Of a stretch of DNA of 53,386 nt, positions 1 to 8,021 are shown in pieces (the first letter of the stretch is position 1; each line of letters opens with the position of its first letter). The stretch comes from Akkermansiaceae bacterium (lineage in GTDB: Bacteria > Verrucomicrobiota > Verrucomicrobiia > Verrucomicrobiales > Akkermansiaceae). The DNA is taken from contig JALOTY010000018.1 in assembly GCA_025457665.1 (NCBI GenBank), forward strand, positions 1 to 53,386. Direction: 5' to 3'. The position numbers and the translations under genes were made by a program. The notes below the pieces were generated by a model. It saw nothing but the letters and a program-made list of their open reading frames with translations, did no database searches and was not told the origin of the DNA.

Positions 1-1308
1 CGGCGAATACTGGTTCTGCTTGAAGAGTTCGACGATGCGGGCACCGCGATCGAGCTTCTTCTTGGTCGAGGCATCGAGGTCCGAACCGAACTGGGCGAAA
101 GCCTGGAGTTCGCGGAACTGGGCGAGGTCGAGCTTGGTCGTGCCAGCCACGGACTTGATCGTCTTGGTCTGCGCGGCGGAACCGACGCGGGAAACCGAGA
201 GACCCACCGAAATCGCCGGGCGGATGCCCTGATAGAAAAGGTCGGTTTCGAGGTAGATCTGACCGTCGGTGATCGAGATGACGTTCGTCGGGATGTAGGC
301 GGACACGTCACCGGCCTGGGTTTCGATGATGGGCAGGGCGGTGAGCGAACCACCACCGGCGGCATCGGACAGACGCGCCGAGCGTTCGAGCAGGCGGCTG
401 TGGAGGTAGAACACGTCACCCGGATAAGCTTCGCGGCCGGAGGGGCGCTTGAGAATCAGGGAAACCTGACGGTAGGCGACGGCGTGCTTGGAAAGGTCAT
501 CAAACACGATCAGCACATCCTGGCCTTGATCCATCAGGTATTCGGCGATGGCGCAACCGGCGTAGGGAGCGAGGAACTGCATGGCCGCAGCGTCCGAGGC
601 GGAGGCGGAAACGATGGTGGTGTATTCCATCGCACCGGCGTCTTCGAGGGTCTTGTGGATCCGCGCGACGTTCGAGAGCTTTTGGCCGACGGCGACGTAG
701 ATACAATACAGCGGCTTGTGGTTCTGCAGTTTGCCCTGCTCGGCCAGCTTGTTCTGCTTGGCTTGGGAAATGATGGTATCGACGGCGATGGTCGTCTTGC
801 CCGTGGAGCGGTCACCAATGATCAGCTCGCGCTGGCCGCGGCCGACGGGGATCATGGCATCGACCGCCATGATGCCGGTTTGCACCGGGACGGAAACGGA
901 CTTCCGCTTGATGATGCCCGGGGCGATTTTTTCCATCGGGTACTGGGCGGCGGCGTCGATCGCGCCTTTGCCATCGATGGGCTGGCCGATCGCGTTGACC
1001 ACGCGGCCGAGGACGTTGCGGCCGACGGGCACGGAGAGCAGCTTGCCGGTGGCCTGGCATTCGATGCCTTCGGTCACGGCGGCGTATTCACCGAGGAGCA
1101 CGACGCCGACTTCGCTTTCCTCCAGGTTCATCGCGATGCCGGTGACTCCGCCCGGGAACGCGATCATTTCGTTGAGGGAGACATCGGAGAGGCCTTCGAC
1201 CTTGGCAACGCCGTCGCCAACCTCGCGGACGACGCCGACGTTGGTCTTGTCAACGGAGCTGGTCACGTTGGCGATCTCCTTTTCGAGTTCCTGAAGGATG
1301 CTGCTCAT
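1..1308 (-). CDS. atpA: ATP synthase F1 subunit alpha (3' end outside window)
   Basis: Regulatory and nucleotide-binding alpha subunit of the F1 head, which alternates with beta in the catalytic hexamer on the cytoplasmic face. Reading starts at the ATG at 1308 ([12 protein letters not shown]) and runs open through position 1, so the C-terminal end is missing only because of the window edge. The P-loop reads GDRSTGKT at residues 165-172, close to its usual place near residue 170; many bacteria have Q where this has S. The VGRGQREL stretch precedes it. It is the last visible gene of atpB-E-F-H-A, about 50 bp after atpH. atpG, atpD and atpC are expected beyond the edge. Confidence 0.97.
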   Translation of the reverse strand, partial: MSSILQELEKEIANVTSSVDKTNVGVVREVGDGVAKVEGLSDVSLNEMIAFPGGVTGIAMNLEESEVGVVLLGEYAAVTEGIECQATGKLLSVPVGRNVLGRVVNAIGQPIDGKGAIDAAAQYPMEKIAPGIIKRKSVSVPVQTGIMAVDAMIPVGRGQRELIIGDRSTGKTTIAVDTIISQAKQNKLAEQGKLQNHKPLYCIYVAVGQKLSNVARIHKTLEDAGAMEYTTIVSASASDAAAMQFLAPYAGCAIAEYLMDQGQDVLIVFDDLSKHAVAYRQVSLILKRPSGREAYPGDVFYLHSRLLERSARLSDAAGGGSLTALPIIETQAGDVSAYIPTNVISITDGQIYLETDLFYQGIRPAISVGLSVSRVGSAAQTKTIKSVAGTTKLDLAQFRELQAFAQFGSDLDASTKKKLDRGARIVELFKQNQYSP

Positions 1309-1358
1309 GGTTTCCGGTTATCGGTTGGGGATTGGTTCTTGAGAGGGGTGAAATGAAA

Positions 1359-1751
1359 TCAGAAGGCTTGGGCGAGGCGGTCGAGGCGACCTTTCACGGT
1401 GCCGTCCCAGACATCGCTGCCGAGGCGGACGCGAAGACCGCCGAGGAGGGCGGGATCGACCTGGTATTCGAAAGTGAGGGAGTCGCCGTATTTCTCCTTA
1501 AGGCCGGCGGCGATGCGCTGGCGCTCGGAGTCATCGAGGGTCACGGCGCTTTGCACGACGACGTGGCGGCGCTCGAGTTCGAGGCGGACGAGGCGCTTGA
1601 GGGCCAGCAGGATGCCGCGGTAGCCACGGGGTTTTTCCGTAGCGATCTTTTTCACCGCGACCGAGAGCTTGGCCTCATCGAGCCCGGATGCCGTCTGGCA
1701 CAGGCGGAAAATGCGGCGGGCGGTGGCGGTAGCGATCTTGGAGACCTTCAT
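1359..1751 (-). CDS. atpH: ATP synthase F1 subunit delta, short form
   Basis: Delta (OSCP-like) subunit, joining the top of F1 to the b-subunit stalk. The C-terminal part is clearly conserved: GGLRVRLGSDVWDGTVKGRLDRLAQAF matches the usual family ending in content and order (quoted here as GGLRVRLGSDVWDG then TVKGRLDRL). At 130 residues it is about 45 shorter than the usual form of roughly 175-180. The missing part is in the N-terminal helical domain that grips the alpha N-termini. It sits 29 bp after atpF and 50 bp before atpA, so identity by position is secure. Confidence 0.9.
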   Translation of the reverse strand: MKVSKIATATARRIFRLCQTASGLDEAKLSVAVKKIATEKPRGYRGILLALKRLVRLELERRHVVVQSAVTLDDSERQRIAAGLKEKYGDSLTFEYQVDPALLGGLRVRLGSDVWDGTVKGRLDRLAQAF

Positions 1752-1780
1752 GGCGGCGCGGCGGATGGGGAAAGGGGGAA

Positions 1781-2341
1781 TCAGGCTTCGACCTTGGCGA
1801 GCGCTTCGTCATTGATGCGCTTCTGGTCGTCGCTGGTGAGCACCTTGCCGGTGATCTGGGCGGTGGTGGCGGTGACGAGGCGTCCGAACTCCTTCTTCAG
1901 CTCGGCGGCGATCTGATCGCGCTCGGCCTTGGCGGCGGCTTCGGCTTTGGCGAGGATGGCCTGGGCTTGGGAAATGGCTTCCTGGGCCTTGGCTTCGGAA
2001 AGGGCGGCGGCGCTGTCGCGGGCTTCCTGGATCAGGCGAGCGGCATCTTCGTTCGCCTTGGCGATGGCGGCAGCGGTCGTGGCTTCGGAATCGGCCAGTT
2101 GTTTTTCGATGCGCTTGAGCTTCTCCTCGCCCTCAGCGATGCGGTTCTTGCGCTGCTCCAGCATTTGCTGGATGGGGCCGAAGGCGAATTTCTTCAGCAG
2201 GATCGCCACGAGCAGGAAGGAGACACACTGGCTGATGAAATAGGGCCAGTGGATCTTGAAGGTGCGGAAGATTTCACCCACCACGCCACCTTCAGCTTCG
2301 GGAGCGGGGGTCGTTGCCAGGAGATCGAGAATCGGTGTCAT
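1781..2341 (-). CDS. atpF: ATP synthase F0 subunit b
   Basis: Peripheral stalk subunit, 186 residues. One membrane helix near residues 33-52 (PYFISQCVSFLLVAILL) is followed by a long charged Ala/Glu/Lys helix (about 60-180) expected to form the right-handed dimeric stalk that binds delta. An extra roughly 30-residue N-terminal segment precedes the membrane helix. The gene follows atpE after a 94-bp gap that holds a strong stem-loop, and precedes atpH by 29 bp. Only one b-type gene is seen, so a b homodimer is the simplest reading. Confidence 0.95.
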   Translation of the reverse strand: MTPILDLLATTPAPEAEGGVVGEIFRTFKIHWPYFISQCVSFLLVAILLKKFAFGPIQQMLEQRKNRIAEGEEKLKRIEKQLADSEATTAAAIAKANEDAARLIQEARDSAAALSEAKAQEAISQAQAILAKAEAAAKAERDQIAAELKKEFGRLVTATTAQITGKVLTSDDQKRINDEALAKVEA

Positions 2342-2395
2342 CGGACGAAAAGCTGGTAGGTGGGAAATCGAAGAAAAATGGCGGAGAAAGAGGGT

Positions 2396-2425
2396 GGCGC
2401 GGGGATCAAGTCAGATCCCCGCGCC
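2396..2425 (-). promoter_or_regulatory. Perfect stem-loop between atpE and atpF
   Basis: GGCGCGGGGATC (2396-2407), loop AAGTCA (2408-2413), GATCCCCGCGCC (2414-2425): a perfect 12-bp stem starting 10 bp after the atpE stop. It is not followed at once by a U-run, so it is probably not a full terminator. A role in stabilising or processing the atpE 3' end, to favour the highly abundant c subunit, is an inference. Confidence 0.6.
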
Positions 2426-2435
2426 GAAAATCAGG

Positions 2436-2645
2436 TCACTTGGCAAGGAAGATCGCGAAGAACACGATACCTTCGATAAGGGCGGCCAGAATGATCGACA
2501 GGGTCAGGATGTTACCGGCGGCACCGGGATTGCGACCGGTGGCTTCGGCGGCTTTGGAACCGAGGAGGCCGATACCGATGGCGGCACCAACGGCGGCGAG
2601 GGCAACGTGGAGATTGCCGCTGACTTCAGCAAGGAGGTTGAACAT
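2436..2645 (-). CDS. atpE: ATP synthase F0 subunit c
   Basis: Proteolipid of the rotating membrane ring, 69 residues. Two hydrophobic helices flank the polar loop KAAEATGRNPGA (about 31-42). The ion-carrying carboxylate is Glu58 in LAALIEGIVF. An upstream in-frame ATG at 2678 would add 11 hydrophilic residues; the ATG at 2645 was chosen because c subunits normally begin just before the first helix. No Shine-Dalgarno is seen at either start. The leader just upstream is CA-rich and ends ACTACGACC-ATG, much like the leader of the Cys-rich protein at 25640. Confidence 0.95.
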   Translation of the reverse strand: MFNLLAEVSGNLHVALAAVGAAIGIGLLGSKAAEATGRNPGAAGNILTLSIILAALIEGIVFFAIFLAK

Positions 2646-2717
2646 GGTCGTAGTGTTTGTCTTTGGTTTGGTCCCCATCCCCCACAGTCTTTGCCATGGT
2701 CCGGACGGGGAAATTTT

Positions 2718-3617
2718 TCAGTGGTCGTGCTCTTCGTCGTGATGATCGCCGTGATCGCAGATCAGCTTGAGGAACACCGAGGTGAGGAGCATGAACACCA
2801 GGGCTTGGATGAGGCCCACAAGGAGTTCGAGGAAATAGAAGGGCATGGGTGGCAGCCAGGCCAGCCAGGTCTTGTCACCCACGACGAACATCATGTTTTC
2901 GAGGATGTTCTCACCGGCGAAGATGTTGCCGTAGAGACGGAAGGAGAGGGCGACGGGGCGGAAAAGGATCGAAACGATTTCCAGCACGCCGACGAAGAGG
3001 AAGACCAGCAGCATGAAGGCCGCCATGATGCCCTTGAACTTGCCCTTGGGAGCGAAGATGTGGGCAAGGAATCCCTTGAGGCCGTTTTCGCTGATCGCCC
3101 AGTAGAACCAAAGGATGGCAAAGGTGAAGGCCATGGCCGCCGTCATGTTGAGGTCGGCATTGCCACCGCGGAAGAAGGGGCGGAATTTGTCGTGGGGATC
3201 GACGCCCGGGCCGCTCAACTCCCAACCCACCGTGCCCACGCCCGGCATGAGACCGGACCAGTTGATGAAGAGGATCAGGACGAAAATCGTGGCGAAGAAC
3301 CAGAAGGTCCGCTTGACGAGATGCTTGCCCAGGATGCCCTCAAGGAAGTTGTAAAGGGACTCGACCAGCCACTCGGCGAAGTTCTGCAAACCCACAGGAA
3401 TGAGGCTGAGCTTCTTGGTAGCGGCTTGGGCGAAAAGAATGATGCCGCCTGCCACCAACCAGACCATCAGCATGGAGTTGGTGATGGGCAGACCGAAAAG
3501 ATTGAAGATCTCCTCCGCGTGAGGTGGAAGATGATCATGCCCCTCGGCGCCAGCAAAAACCGGCGCGAGGCTCAGGAGCCACACGGAGAGGATGGGGAGA
3601 AGGTAACGACGGGTCAT
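2718..3617 (-). CDS. atpB: ATP synthase F0 subunit a
   Basis: Stator subunit forming the ion half-channels, 299 residues. A signal-like hydrophobic N-terminus is followed by about six membrane helices. The essential arginine is Arg227 in LSFRLYGNIFAGE. A His-rich N-terminal stretch (EGHDHLPPH) and a His/Asp-rich C-terminal tail (CDHGDHHDEEHDH) flank the conserved core; the tail is unusual and could bind metal, though this is inference. First gene of the visible operon. No atpI or atpZ is seen upstream. Confidence 0.96.
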   Translation of the reverse strand: MTRRYLLPILSVWLLSLAPVFAGAEGHDHLPPHAEEIFNLFGLPITNSMLMVWLVAGGIILFAQAATKKLSLIPVGLQNFAEWLVESLYNFLEGILGKHLVKRTFWFFATIFVLILFINWSGLMPGVGTVGWELSGPGVDPHDKFRPFFRGGNADLNMTAAMAFTFAILWFYWAISENGLKGFLAHIFAPKGKFKGIMAAFMLLVFLFVGVLEIVSILFRPVALSFRLYGNIFAGENILENMMFVVGDKTWLAWLPPMPFYFLELLVGLIQALVFMLLTSVFLKLICDHGDHHDEEHDH

Positions 3618-3651
3618 CGCGGTTAACCACCATGCGGCGGCGCGCGGGGGC

Positions 3652-3679
3652 TGTATCAGAGCTTTTTGTAACGCTGCAA
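3652..3679 (-). promoter_or_regulatory. Possible atp operon promoter
   Basis: On the minus strand TTGCAG (3679-3674), a 16-bp spacer and GATACA (3657-3652) resemble weak -35 and -10 boxes upstream of atpB. The -10 match is poor. The two CRP-type palindromes would centre near -50 and -97 of the implied start, a typical activator geometry. Confidence 0.35.
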
Positions 3680-3686
3680 GACTGAT

Positions 3687-3704
3687 TTGTGAAATTTTTC
3701 ACAA
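3687..3704. promoter_or_regulatory. CRP/FNR-type palindrome 1 upstream of atpB
   Basis: TTGTGAAATTTTTCACAA contains TGTGA-N6-TCACA, an exact match to the Escherichia coli CRP consensus half-sites. It lies about 70 bp upstream of the atpB start. No Crp-family regulator is encoded in the window. Confidence 0.6.
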
Positions 3705-3732
3705 GCTCGCTAAATCCCCGGTTTTCAGCCAA

Positions 3733-3750
3733 TTGTGAATCCGTTCACAA
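3733..3750. promoter_or_regulatory. CRP/FNR-type palindrome 2 upstream of atpB
   Basis: TTGTGAATCCGTTCACAA is again TGTGA-N6-TCACA, with its centre 46 bp from site 1. It overlaps the last codons and stop of the C92 gene. Both half-sites are identical to those of site 1 while the 6-bp middle differs, as expected for selection on a protein-binding site. Confidence 0.6.
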
Positions 3751-5067
3751 GCCGCAGCGGGTCGCGTGGAGGGCGAGTTCGGCGACGCGACCGGTGAGCC
3801 AGCCGCCCTTGCCGATTCCGGCGCTGCCCACGACCTCGAAACCCTGCTCCAGAGCCTGCCGGATGAGTTCTTCCGCCGGCAAACAAAGCCGCCCTCCGGT
3901 TTCCACCAGAGCGAAATCCAGCCCCCCGATCCCATGGAATGCCCGATACACCACCTCCGTGCAGGCCAGACGATCGCTGCGCCGGAAATCGAAACTGAAA
4001 TCGTAAGGTTTCCCGGCATGACTCGCCGCGCGGGCCAGCGCTGCATCGATTTCCCCCTTCCCCAAGGGCGGCCGGAGAATGACGAAAGCGTCCACCGCCA
4101 GGGTGTCCTCGGCCGCGCGCCATTTCACGCCATCCTTCCTCGCCTCCAGGAAATCCCCATCCACACCCCTCACGAAAAGCGCGGCGTGAGGCCAGAACCC
4201 CGGCAGAAAAAGGTTCGAAAGCGCATCGTCGTGCCGCGTGATGAAAACATCGCCCGGCATCGTTGCCGCCAGGGCCTTGCCTCTCAGCCCGGCATCCACC
4301 CGTTTCGACGCACCAGGGGGCTTCATACCCGGTTGGCGAAGCTCGGCAATGAGGGAACCGGACCATCGAAAGACGCCAAATTCACTCCTCTTCCATGCCG
4401 AATGATGCCGCCGGCGGAAGGAAAACCAGCGGTACCGCCATCTTTCCCGCAGGCTGGCCCGACAGGCACCCGAATCCAGCTCACGGTCGAGCCGGTCTAA
4501 CAAAGCCGCCCATTCCTTCGGCTGCCCGGGATGCGGTCCGAAAGCCTCCCGGTGCTCTCGAAAATGCCGGCAGGCCTGCTCATAGCGTCTGAGCCGCCAC
4601 CAGCTCGTGGTTGCCCGATAGCTCTCCGCGAAAGCCTTGCGCGGCACCCCGGCCCGGGCGTCGCCCTGATCCAGGGCCTTGCGGACCGGTCGGCAGGCAT
4701 CGGCCAGACGAATCCACTCCCGCATCCCCCGGATCAACAAGCTTGCCGCCGTCAGAGCGACCACGAAAGCCCCCGGTTCGCGGGCCCAGGATCCCCCTCG
4801 GTGACCCGCCCGGGATTCCATCGATGCCAGGACCTGCAGCAGCGCCGCACGCCGCGCGAGAAACACCGCGTAGCAGGCCCAAAGCACCTCGTCTTCCGAA
4901 GGCGTGAGATAGCCACGGGCACGGATTTCCCCTGATTTCTCAAGGATTTCCGGAGCATCTCCCCCCTCACGCATGGCCTCCGCCACGGCCAGCACGACCC
5001 CGGCGGCCCACCCCGGGTCCGCCCCCTCTCCCCGCATTCCGGGGCCCGGCCACACGATCCATTCCAT
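3745..5067 (-). CDS. YiiX/YebB-like permuted papain-like (C92) hydrolase
   Basis: Resembles the C92 branch of the NlpC/P60 superfamily (permuted papain-like amidases and peptidases). In a 440-residue protein, the C-terminal third holds GDVFITR (about 272-278), SNLFLPGFWPHAALF with the likely catalytic His294, and RLACTEVVYRAF with the likely catalytic Cys369; His-before-Cys is the hallmark of the permuted order. The first 260 residues are an Arg/Ala-rich helical region with no family I recognise. No signal peptide is clear, so location is unknown. The substrate is unknown, with peptidoglycan or lipid-linked amides the usual suspects. Minus strand, diverging from HU. Confidence 0.75.
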   Translation of the reverse strand: MEWIVWPGPGMRGEGADPGWAAGVVLAVAEAMREGGDAPEILEKSGEIRARGYLTPSEDEVLWACYAVFLARRAALLQVLASMESRAGHRGGSWAREPGAFVVALTAASLLIRGMREWIRLADACRPVRKALDQGDARAGVPRKAFAESYRATTSWWRLRRYEQACRHFREHREAFGPHPGQPKEWAALLDRLDRELDSGACRASLRERWRYRWFSFRRRHHSAWKRSEFGVFRWSGSLIAELRQPGMKPPGASKRVDAGLRGKALAATMPGDVFITRHDDALSNLFLPGFWPHAALFVRGVDGDFLEARKDGVKWRAAEDTLAVDAFVILRPPLGKGEIDAALARAASHAGKPYDFSFDFRRSDRLACTEVVYRAFHGIGGLDFALVETGGRLCLPAEELIRQALEQGFEVVGSAGIGKGGWLTGRVAELALHATRCGL

Positions 5068-5206
5068 CTCCTAAATCCGTAGTAATTCCCCCGCGCCCGC
5101 GCGTCCAGCCCAAGCTCCAGCCCTAGGGGCATCGGGATTTCAGGCGAAATTCCCGATTTATTTTAGCTTGCCAAATGATGACGACCCACCCAAGAGAGTC
5201 CTCGCC

Positions 5207-5482
5207 ATGAACAAAGCTGAACTTGTTGAATCCGTCCAGAAAGCCCTCGGTAAAGACGCCACCAAGCGCGCGGCAGAAGATGCCGTGTCCGCCGTGCTCG
5301 ACTCCATCGCCAAGGGCATCAAGAAGGACAAAAAGGTCCAAATCATCGGTTTCGGCACCTTCGAGGTGAAGAAGCGCGCCGCCCGCATGGGTCGCAACCC
5401 CAAGACCGGTGAGTCCATGAAGATCGCCGCCTCCAAGTCGGTCGGCTTCAAGGCCTCCACCACCCTGAAGGGCAGCCTCTGA
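5207..5482 (+). CDS. HU-family histone-like DNA-binding protein
   Basis: Small basic nucleoid protein that binds and bends DNA as a dimer. From the ATG at 5207 the product is 91 residues (MNKAELVESVQKAL), the normal HU length. The HU signature GFGTFEVKKRAARMGRNPKT lies at about 47-66. A longer in-frame start at 5168 would add 13 residues with no family support. AAGAGAG about 8 bp before 5207 acts as ribosome binding site and favours the shorter start. A strong terminator lies 50 bp downstream. It could be HU or an IHF-like paralogue; sequence alone does not separate them here. Confidence 0.95.
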   Translation: MNKAELVESVQKALGKDATKRAAEDAVSAVLDSIAKGIKKDKKVQIIGFGTFEVKKRAARMGRNPKTGESMKIAASKSVGFKASTTLKGSL

Positions 5483-5532
5483 TCCTTGCCGGGCCGCGAT
5501 CCCCAAAAGAAAGCGGCCTGCCAAACACTACG

Positions 5533-5564
5533 AAAAACCCCGGTCGCTCGCGATCGGGGTTTTT
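5533..5564. terminator. Bidirectional intrinsic terminator after HU
   Basis: AAAAACCCCGGTCG (5533-5546), loop CTCG, CGATCGGGGTTTTT (5551-5564): a 14-bp stem with one G-U pair, A-run on the left and T-run on the right. It serves HU (+) and the convergent TM2 gene (-). Confidence 0.9.
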
Positions 5565-5596
5565 CTTTGGGAAAATCTCAAGAAAGACAACGCGGC

Positions 5597-5890
5597 TCAG
5601 AACCAGGGCTTCCGGCCGTGCACGTAAGTCGCATCAAATTCCTCGTCGGACTTTGTCAGGTAGATGATGCCCTCGATGATCCCGATGATGGTCCCGACGC
5701 CACAGAGCAGGCACAACAGGAGTTGGATCACGCCTTCCTTGGTGTAGCCGAGGTAGAATTTGTGCAAACCCCAGCCCCCCCAGATGATGCCGAGGATGCC
5801 GAGAATGCCGGCGATCATCTTCTTCTCGCTCTTGTTTCCCGGTGTGGGCTGAGGCGGCGGCGTATGCGATTGATCAGTGGGGTTGGACAT
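5597..5890 (-). CDS. TM2 domain membrane protein
   Basis: Small membrane protein of 97 residues. A Pro-rich cytoplasmic-like N-terminus (about 1-25) is followed by two hydrophobic helices. The TM2 signature GGWGLHKFYLGY sits between the helices' conserved parts, and GVGTIIGIIEGIIYL forms the second. Function of TM2 proteins in bacteria is mostly unknown. The start at 5890 (MSNPTDQ) was preferred to an in-frame ATG at 5899, which lies too close to the only AGGA upstream. Shares the HU terminator at its 3' end. Confidence 0.85.
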   Translation of the reverse strand: MSNPTDQSHTPPPQPTPGNKSEKKMIAGILGILGIIWGGWGLHKFYLGYTKEGVIQLLLCLLCGVGTIIGIIEGIIYLTKSDEEFDATYVHGRKPWF

Positions 5891-5934
5891 GGTGCCCATT
5901 TCCTACTAAACCCGCCGCCGCTCCGCAACACTTC

Positions 5935-6618
5935 ATGAAGCCACGCGTCCTGCTCGAACAATCCCCCCACCCCGCCGGTGGGCTTTTCACCCTCCATGAG
6001 CACGATGGCCGGCTCCAACTCGCCCTCGATGGCACCCCTCTCGCCGGCCCCCAGACCCGCTCCGGCGAGCAAGCCCTCGCCGAAATCGGCCTCGCCCCCT
6101 TCCGCCCCGTCCGCCAACCCGTAATCTGGCTCGCAGGCCTCGGCCTGGGCACCATGCTCGATGCCGCCATCGCCGCACTCCCGCAGAAAAAAGGCCATTT
6201 CATCGTCGCCGAACCCCACGCCGAACTCCGCGGCTGGATTCGCAGCCACCAGCCACTGGCCTGCCTCGACGACGATCGCGTCAGCTTCGAAACCGATGCC
6301 GGGACCGCTGCCATGCACCGCCATGCCGATGGCCTGCACGCCATTCTCCTCCATGCCGATACCGCCCCGCCCCACCCCGGCGGCACCCCGGCCATCATGG
6401 ACCCCCGCTGGCTCGCCGCCGCCCACCAGGCCTTGAAGGACGGCGGACTGATTGCTTTTTCCTCCCTCAAGCCCCTCCGCGGAGCCGAGTCCCTCCTCCG
6501 GAGAAACGGTTTCGATACCGCCATTCACGAGATTCCCAGCTCACCCCAGGCGCGGCGCCCGCGCATGTTGCCACTTTATCTTGCCAGAAAAGGCAAATAC
6601 ACCTCTCAAAACCGCTGA
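5935..6618 (+). CDS. Spermidine-synthase-like (Rossmann methyltransferase fold) protein
   Basis: The 227-residue product has the nucleotide-binding motif LAGLGLGTML (about 66-75) after VIWL, then acidic strand ends FIVAEP and LHADTAP, in the order seen in spermidine synthase and related SAM-dependent enzymes. It is shorter than true spermidine synthases (about 280-300) and lacks a clear DxxD/YDxIxxD amine-binding motif, so polyamine synthesis is not supported. Start at ATG 5935, because upstream frame codes through the divergent TM2 promoter region. First of three closely packed plus-strand genes, 12 bp before the adaptor gene. Confidence 0.6.
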   Translation: MKPRVLLEQSPHPAGGLFTLHEHDGRLQLALDGTPLAGPQTRSGEQALAEIGLAPFRPVRQPVIWLAGLGLGTMLDAAIAALPQKKGHFIVAEPHAELRGWIRSHQPLACLDDDRVSFETDAGTAAMHRHADGLHAILLHADTAPPHPGGTPAIMDPRWLAAAHQALKDGGLIAFSSLKPLRGAESLLRRNGFDTAIHEIPSSPQARRPRMLPLYLARKGKYTSQNR

Positions 6619-6630
6619 TCCACCGTCGCC

Positions 6631-8013
6631 ATGACCCGTTTCCTCCTCCCTCTTCTCGCCCTGCCCGCCTTCGCCGGTGAATCCACCGTCCAGACCGCCC
6701 CTTTCCGGGTCGAAAAATCCTTCAACGCCCTCGCCGTCCCCGCCGAACCCGGCCTCTTCACCCTCGACCCCGAATCCTGGACGAGCTTCACCATCGAATC
6801 GATCACCGATCACGGCACCTCCGTCAAAAAAGGCGAAGTCATCGTCCGTTTCGAACGCGAGGAATACGACCGCCGCGTCCAGGACCTGACCCGCGCCCTC
6901 GAAATGCGCCAACTCGAGCTGGCCCGCAAGACCACCGAAGTCACCACCCTCAAGGAAGAAACCCGCATGGGCCTGGAAGCCGCCCGCCGCGCGAAACAAG
7001 AGGCCGATGCCGATCTCGCCTACTACAAGGAAAGCACCGAGCCCGCCCTGCGCCGCGATGAAGCCCACAAAATCGAAGTCGCCCGCTTCCGCCTCGCCGC
7101 AGAAGAAGAGGAACTCAAGCAGCTCCAGGCGATGTATGATGCCGATGACCTCACCGAGGAAACCGAGGAAATCATCCTCGACCGCCAGAAATTCGCTGTC
7201 GAAGACGCCAAGCTCGAGGTCGCCAACACCGAACGCAATACCGCCTGGGTCCTCGAAACCCAGTTGCCCCGGCAGTTGAAATCCTTCGAACTCAAGGCCG
7301 AGGAAGCCACCCTCGCCCTCGCCAAGGCCGAAAAGAACCTCCCTGCCGCCCTCCGCACCGCCGAACTCGAACTCGCCAGCCTCGAAACGGCGATCGAACG
7401 CGAAACCCTCGAACTCCAGCGCCTCACCAAGGACGCCGCCCTCTTCGAGTGGAAAGCCCCGGCCGATGGCGTCGTCTTCCACGGCTCGCTCGAAGACGGC
7501 ACCTGGTCGCTCGGCGAACTCGCCAAATCCCTCGTCCCCGGCGGTGCCGTCCCCCTCAAGCGCCCCATCCTCTCCCTCGCCACCGCCGGTGAAACCCTCG
7601 TTTCCGCCCAGGTCGATGGCCCGGTCGCCTTCCAGCTCAAGCCCGGCAGCCCCCTCGCCGCCACCCTTGCCGGCCTCGAAAACCTCCAACTCACCGCCAC
7701 CATCAAGGAAGTCGCCACCCAACCCGGGACCGATGGGAAATTCCGCGTCCTTCTCGACCTCACCTGGCCCGAAGACTTTGCCCCCGCCCCCGCCACCTGG
7801 ATTTCCTGCACCGCCACCACTCACAGTGCCGATGCCGCCCTCGCCGTCCCCAATGCCGCCCTCCGCGCCGATGCCGGGAAATGGTTCGTCGAGGTGAAAC
7901 TCGCCGACGGCAAAACCGAGCGCCGCGAAGTTACCCGCGGCCTCAGCGATGGGAAATCCACCGAAATCCTCGGCGGCCTCGAGCCCGGCCAGGTCGTCGT
8001 CACCCCCGAGTGA
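6631..8013 (+). CDS. HlyD-like periplasmic adaptor protein
   Basis: Looks like a membrane-fusion (periplasmic adaptor) protein of efflux systems, 460 residues. N-terminal signal (MTRFLLPLLALPAFA) is followed by the first half of a lipoyl-type hairpin with ITDHGTSVKKGEVIVRFE (about 56-73), a very long Glu/Ala/Lys coiled coil (about 85-265), the second lipoyl half ending APADGVVFHG, and a beta-barrel/membrane-proximal end with GLEPGQVVVTPE. That order is typical of the family. No ABC, RND or MFS permease or TolC-type protein lies next to it, so the partner is unknown. It sits 8 bp before the toroid gene. Confidence 0.8.
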   Translation: MTRFLLPLLALPAFAGESTVQTAPFRVEKSFNALAVPAEPGLFTLDPESWTSFTIESITDHGTSVKKGEVIVRFEREEYDRRVQDLTRALEMRQLELARKTTEVTTLKEETRMGLEAARRAKQEADADLAYYKESTEPALRRDEAHKIEVARFRLAAEEEELKQLQAMYDADDLTEETEEIILDRQKFAVEDAKLEVANTERNTAWVLETQLPRQLKSFELKAEEATLALAKAEKNLPAALRTAELELASLETAIERETLELQRLTKDAALFEWKAPADGVVFHGSLEDGTWSLGELAKSLVPGGAVPLKRPILSLATAGETLVSAQVDGPVAFQLKPGSPLAATLAGLENLQLTATIKEVATQPGTDGKFRVLLDLTWPEDFAPAPATWISCTATTHSADAALAVPNAALRADAGKWFVEVKLADGKTERREVTRGLSDGKSTEILGGLEPGQVVVTPE

Positions 8014-8021
8014 GCCCACTC

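Noticed and set aside
2256..3626. Long plus-strand open frame of 456 codons opposite atpB and atpE
   Set aside because: Antisense shadow of well-conserved ATP synthase genes; GC-rich third positions remove stops on the other strand, and the product has no family features.
5935..6618. Functional spermidine synthase
   Set aside because: Too short and without the expected substrate-binding acidic motifs, so only the fold-level resemblance is kept.
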